Origin: Staphylococcus gallinarum
Lineage (GTDB): Bacteria > Bacillota > Bacilli > Staphylococcales > Staphylococcaceae
Direction of reading: 5' to 3'
Assembly: GCF_000875895.1 (NCBI RefSeq)
Contig: NZ_JXCF01000003.1
Location: forward strand, 1 to 64,000
DNA length: 64,000 bases
This document shows positions 61,947 through 64,000 of the stretch, piece by piece; the first letter of the stretch is position 1, and each line of letters starts with the position of its first letter. The notes under the pieces were generated by a model. It had not been told where the DNA came from and ran no database searches. It saw only the letters and a program-made list of their open reading frames with translations. A program made the translations under genes and the position numbers.

Positions 61947-62507
61947 ATGCGGAAAATAAATAAAATGTTATCTTCCACAGCAATCGTATCTGCATTGGTA
62001 TTAGGGACGTCTACAGTATATCTAACGGCTAATGGACCTGAGATTCAAGCGAAGGCAAGTAAAGAAGCAACATGGGGTTATGGAACAAGTGGTGTGTCAG
62101 CTAAAGCAGAACTCCCATGGTATAAATATGAAGGTTATACATCATATGATGCAGATTTCACACAAGATTATAACTTTGTTAGAGCTTTAAAATATGACAA
62201 CGTAACTATTAATGGTTATAAAGTAGATACAGATGCAAAGGCTGAATTTGATCATACTAAAAAACTTTATGATACATCGGTTGAATTTAATAGCGATGAT
62301 GAAGTAGTTCAAATTACATTCTTTACGAAACCAGATGCTGTATCTAAAGCAACATTCAAAGATGCACACAGCTCAAATGAAATTGTAGATGAAGGAAAAT
62401 TAGGTAATGGCGACGGTACATTTGTTAAATATGGAACAAATGATGGCTCATATACAGCATTCTTTGACCAAAATGATAAGTTAATGGAAATTACAATTGG
62501 ACAATAA
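61947..62507 (+). CDS. IsaB-family secreted protein
   Basis: A 186-aa secreted protein: signal peptide (about 1-36, after LVLGTSTVYLTANG, ending near IQAKA) and a mature domain that resembles S. aureus immunodominant antigen IsaB (PWYKYEGYTS and FVRALKYDNVTINGYKV against PYYTYNGYIG and INAIKYDNVKFNGIKL, by recall). IsaB binds nucleic acids; function here is inferred. ATG 61947 follows GAGGAG, in preference to GTG 61938. Confidence 0.75.
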   Translation: MRKINKMLSSTAIVSALVLGTSTVYLTANGPEIQAKASKEATWGYGTSGVSAKAELPWYKYEGYTSYDADFTQDYNFVRALKYDNVTINGYKVDTDAKAEFDHTKKLYDTSVEFNSDDEVVQITFFTKPDAVSKATFKDAHSSNEIVDEGKLGNGDGTFVKYGTNDGSYTAFFDQNDKLMEITIGQ

Positions 62508-62549
62508 ATTGAATTAAATATTAGGCTATATTGATTTGATAGGAGTAGC

Positions 62550-62588
62550 GAACCTCTATTGTAATTATTATAATAGGGGTTCTTTTTC
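62550..62588 (+). terminator. Terminator after the IsaB-family gene
   Basis: AACCTCTATT with AATAGGGGTT around a short loop, then TCTTTTTC. Confidence 0.85.
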
Positions 62589-62690
62589 ATATAATGTATA
62601 TCTTAAATCATTGTCTTATAATTTTTAGAGAATTATAATAAATATAATAGAACGATTTTGTATATAAATTGTATAAAAAAGGGGATAGTT

Positions 62691-63551
62691 ATGAAACGAA
62701 TTACTATTATGGTGTTAGTTGGATTGATAACGTTAGTTATAAAGGCACAAAGTGTGGATGCCAGCGAAAGTAAATCAATAAAAGATTTAGAAGCAACTTA
62801 TGATACGACTATAGGTGTTTATGGGATAAATACGCAAGATGGTAAACAAATTGAGCATCGTGCGAATGAACGTTTTGCTTTTGCTTCGACTTACAAGGCT
62901 ATTGCAAGTGGCATATTATTGAATCAACTTTCACCACAAGATTTGAATCAAAAGGTAACAATTAATAAATCAGATATTGTTACATACTCACCGGTTACAG
63001 AAAAATATATTGGTAAGACGATGACGCTTAGACAACTCATTGAAGCGTCGATGTTGAAAAGTGATAACACTGCAAATAATAAAGTAATTCAAGCAATAGG
63101 TGGTGTGAATGCATTTAAATCAGAATTACGTCAGCTAGGTGATTGTGTATCAGAACCGCAAAGGTTAGAGCCGGATTTGAATAATTATGATCCTAAGAAA
63201 ATTGCTGATACGACAACACCGCGTGCTGCAGCTACGACACTTAATTACATTTTAACGCATTCTAATATGCATAAGGGCAATTTACAGTTCTTAAAAGAGC
63301 TAATGATTAAAAATGAAACAGGAGATAGCTTAATCAAAGCAGGTGCTGCTAAAGATGATATCGTTGGTGATAAGAGCGGACAAGGTATTACTTATGCAAC
63401 GCGTAATGACTTAGCATTTATTTATCCAAAGGGGCAATCAAAACCAATTATATTAGCGATTTATACCAAGCAAAGTGATAAAAATGCGAAACCTAACGAT
63501 GAAGTTATAGCAAAGACAGCTGAAATTGCGATTAAGTATTTGAAGCATTAA
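62691..63551 (+). CDS. bla: Class A beta-lactamase
   Basis: A 286-aa serine beta-lactamase. All class A elements are present: S66-T-Y-K69 (Ambler S70-K73), S124-D125-N126 (SDN), E160 in EPDLNN (Ambler E166) and K228-S-G (Ambler K234). The signal peptide (1-24, ending VDA) has no lipobox cysteine, unlike BlaZ. By recall it differs from BlaZ in many positions (BlaZ has STSK and EIELNY). ATG 62691 behind GGGGATAG is preferred to a start at 62658. No blaR1/blaI is adjacent. Confidence 0.9.
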   Translation: MKRITIMVLVGLITLVIKAQSVDASESKSIKDLEATYDTTIGVYGINTQDGKQIEHRANERFAFASTYKAIASGILLNQLSPQDLNQKVTINKSDIVTYSPVTEKYIGKTMTLRQLIEASMLKSDNTANNKVIQAIGGVNAFKSELRQLGDCVSEPQRLEPDLNNYDPKKIADTTTPRAAATTLNYILTHSNMHKGNLQFLKELMIKNETGDSLIKAGAAKDDIVGDKSGQGITYATRNDLAFIYPKGQSKPIILAIYTKQSDKNAKPNDEVIAKTAEIAIKYLKH

Positions 63552-63667
63552 ATTATTGTGAATCGTTCTTTAGTATAGATGGATTGAAGATGTGAGTATA
63601 CTTCAATTCATCTCAATTTTAGAATATAGAGTGAAAGTAAATTGGAATGAGATTAAGGAAGTGCGAT

Positions 63668-64000
63668 ATGGAAATTAAGCAGATGAAATACTTTGTTGAG
63701 GTAGTGAAACATGGTGGAATGACGCAAGCATCAGAACATTTATTTATTGCGCAGTCTACGATTAGTAAAAATATTAAGAGCTTGGAAAGCGAATTTAATA
63801 TTCAATTATTTGATCGAACGAAAAAGCATATTGTCTTAACAGATGTGGGAGCCATTTTTTACGAAAAATGCATAGAGGCCTTGGCGGTCATAGACGATTT
63901 ATCTTTACAAATGGGGGATGTTACCAATCTTGAACGCGGTCATATTCGAATTGGTATATCCGCTATTATGAATGTCAGATTATTTACAGAGAGTTTAAAC
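63668..64000 (+). CDS. LysR-family regulator, N-terminal part (cut by window end)
   Basis: 111 codons without a stop. The N-terminal winged HTH is clear (MEIKQMKYFVEVVKHGGMTQ, then ASEHLFIAQSTISKNIKSLE), followed by the start of the effector-binding domain (RGHIRIGISAIM). It resembles CidR/YwfK-type LysR proteins, but the target is unknown because the gene and its neighbours leave the window. The ATG follows AAGGAAG. Confidence 0.85.
   Translation, partial: MEIKQMKYFVEVVKHGGMTQASEHLFIAQSTISKNIKSLESEFNIQLFDRTKKHIVLTDVGAIFYEKCIEALAVIDDLSLQMGDVTNLERGHIRIGISAIMNVRLFTESLN

Noticed and set aside
62641-62690. BlaI/MecI-type operator in the bla promoter
   Set aside because: Only loose TGTA/TATA repeats are present; the TACA-N-TGTA dyad of Bla boxes was not found.
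39080-64000. Insertion sequence or prophage responsible for accessory content
   Set aside because: No transposase, integrase or phage gene was recognised, and no terminal inverted repeats or target duplications were found by eye.

Overview
The window reads as a low-GC Firmicutes chromosome of the genus Staphylococcus. From recall, the order pdxR-pdxST-nupC-ctsR-mcsAB-clpC-radA-gltX-cysES-mrnC-rlmB-sigH-secE-nusG-rplKAJL-rpoBC-rpsLG-fusA-tuf is the staphylococcal one, and many proteins (PdxS, CtsR, RpoC, Kbl) are close to their S. aureus counterparts. Several proteins are clearly diverged from S. aureus and the gene content after about 39.1 kb differs, so this is probably another Staphylococcus species. 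The species cannot be fixed from sequence alone.

Layout. 1-350: a 5S rRNA-like remnant and a terminator, probably the tail of an rRNA operon. 351-4575: vitamin B6 synthesis (pdxR diverging from pdxST) and a nucleoside permease. 4672-9246: the CtsR-controlled protein quality-control operon. 9693-18754: radA, a PIN/TRAM protein, gltX, then a cysteine T-box with cysE-cysS-mrnC-rlmB-rae1, then sigH. 18889-36352: translation and transcription core (L33, SecE, NusG, L11, L1, L10, L7/L12, RsmC, RpoB, RpoC, an L7Ae-like protein, S12, S7, EF-G, EF-Tu), with several mRNA leaders and an unusual four-copy 63-bp tandem repeat between nusG and rplK. 36522-39075: an M20 amidohydrolase and a Kbl-type enzyme.

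From about 39.1 kb the content is accessory. After a small membrane protein and two GNAT acetyltransferases comes a 13-kb capsule locus (41240-53977). It has capABC (chain length, tyrosine kinase and phosphatase), capD interrupted by one in-frame TAA, a flippase, a probable Wzy polymerase, an O-acetyltransferase, a CapI-type uronate 4-epimerase, a TviB/WbpO-type UDP-sugar 6-dehydrogenase, a GT4 glycosyltransferase, a PglC-like initiating transferase, and PglD-like and PglE-like enzymes. Together they predict a Wzx/Wzy-dependent polysaccharide that starts on a di-N-acetylbacillosamine-like sugar and contains an N-acetylgalactosaminuronate-like sugar. If the capD stop is real, the first step may be broken.

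The final part holds a ketone-body module (scoA-scoB plus a 3-hydroxybutyrate-dehydrogenase-like SDR), a membrane protein, an ornithine-cyclodeaminase-family enzyme, a secreted acid phosphatase, an SGNH/SASA esterase, an orphan GntP permease with a cre-like site, an IsaB-family secreted protein, a class A beta-lactamase without blaR1/blaI beside it, and the start of a LysR regulator cut by the window end. No insertion sequence, CRISPR array, prophage or tRNA gene was recognised.
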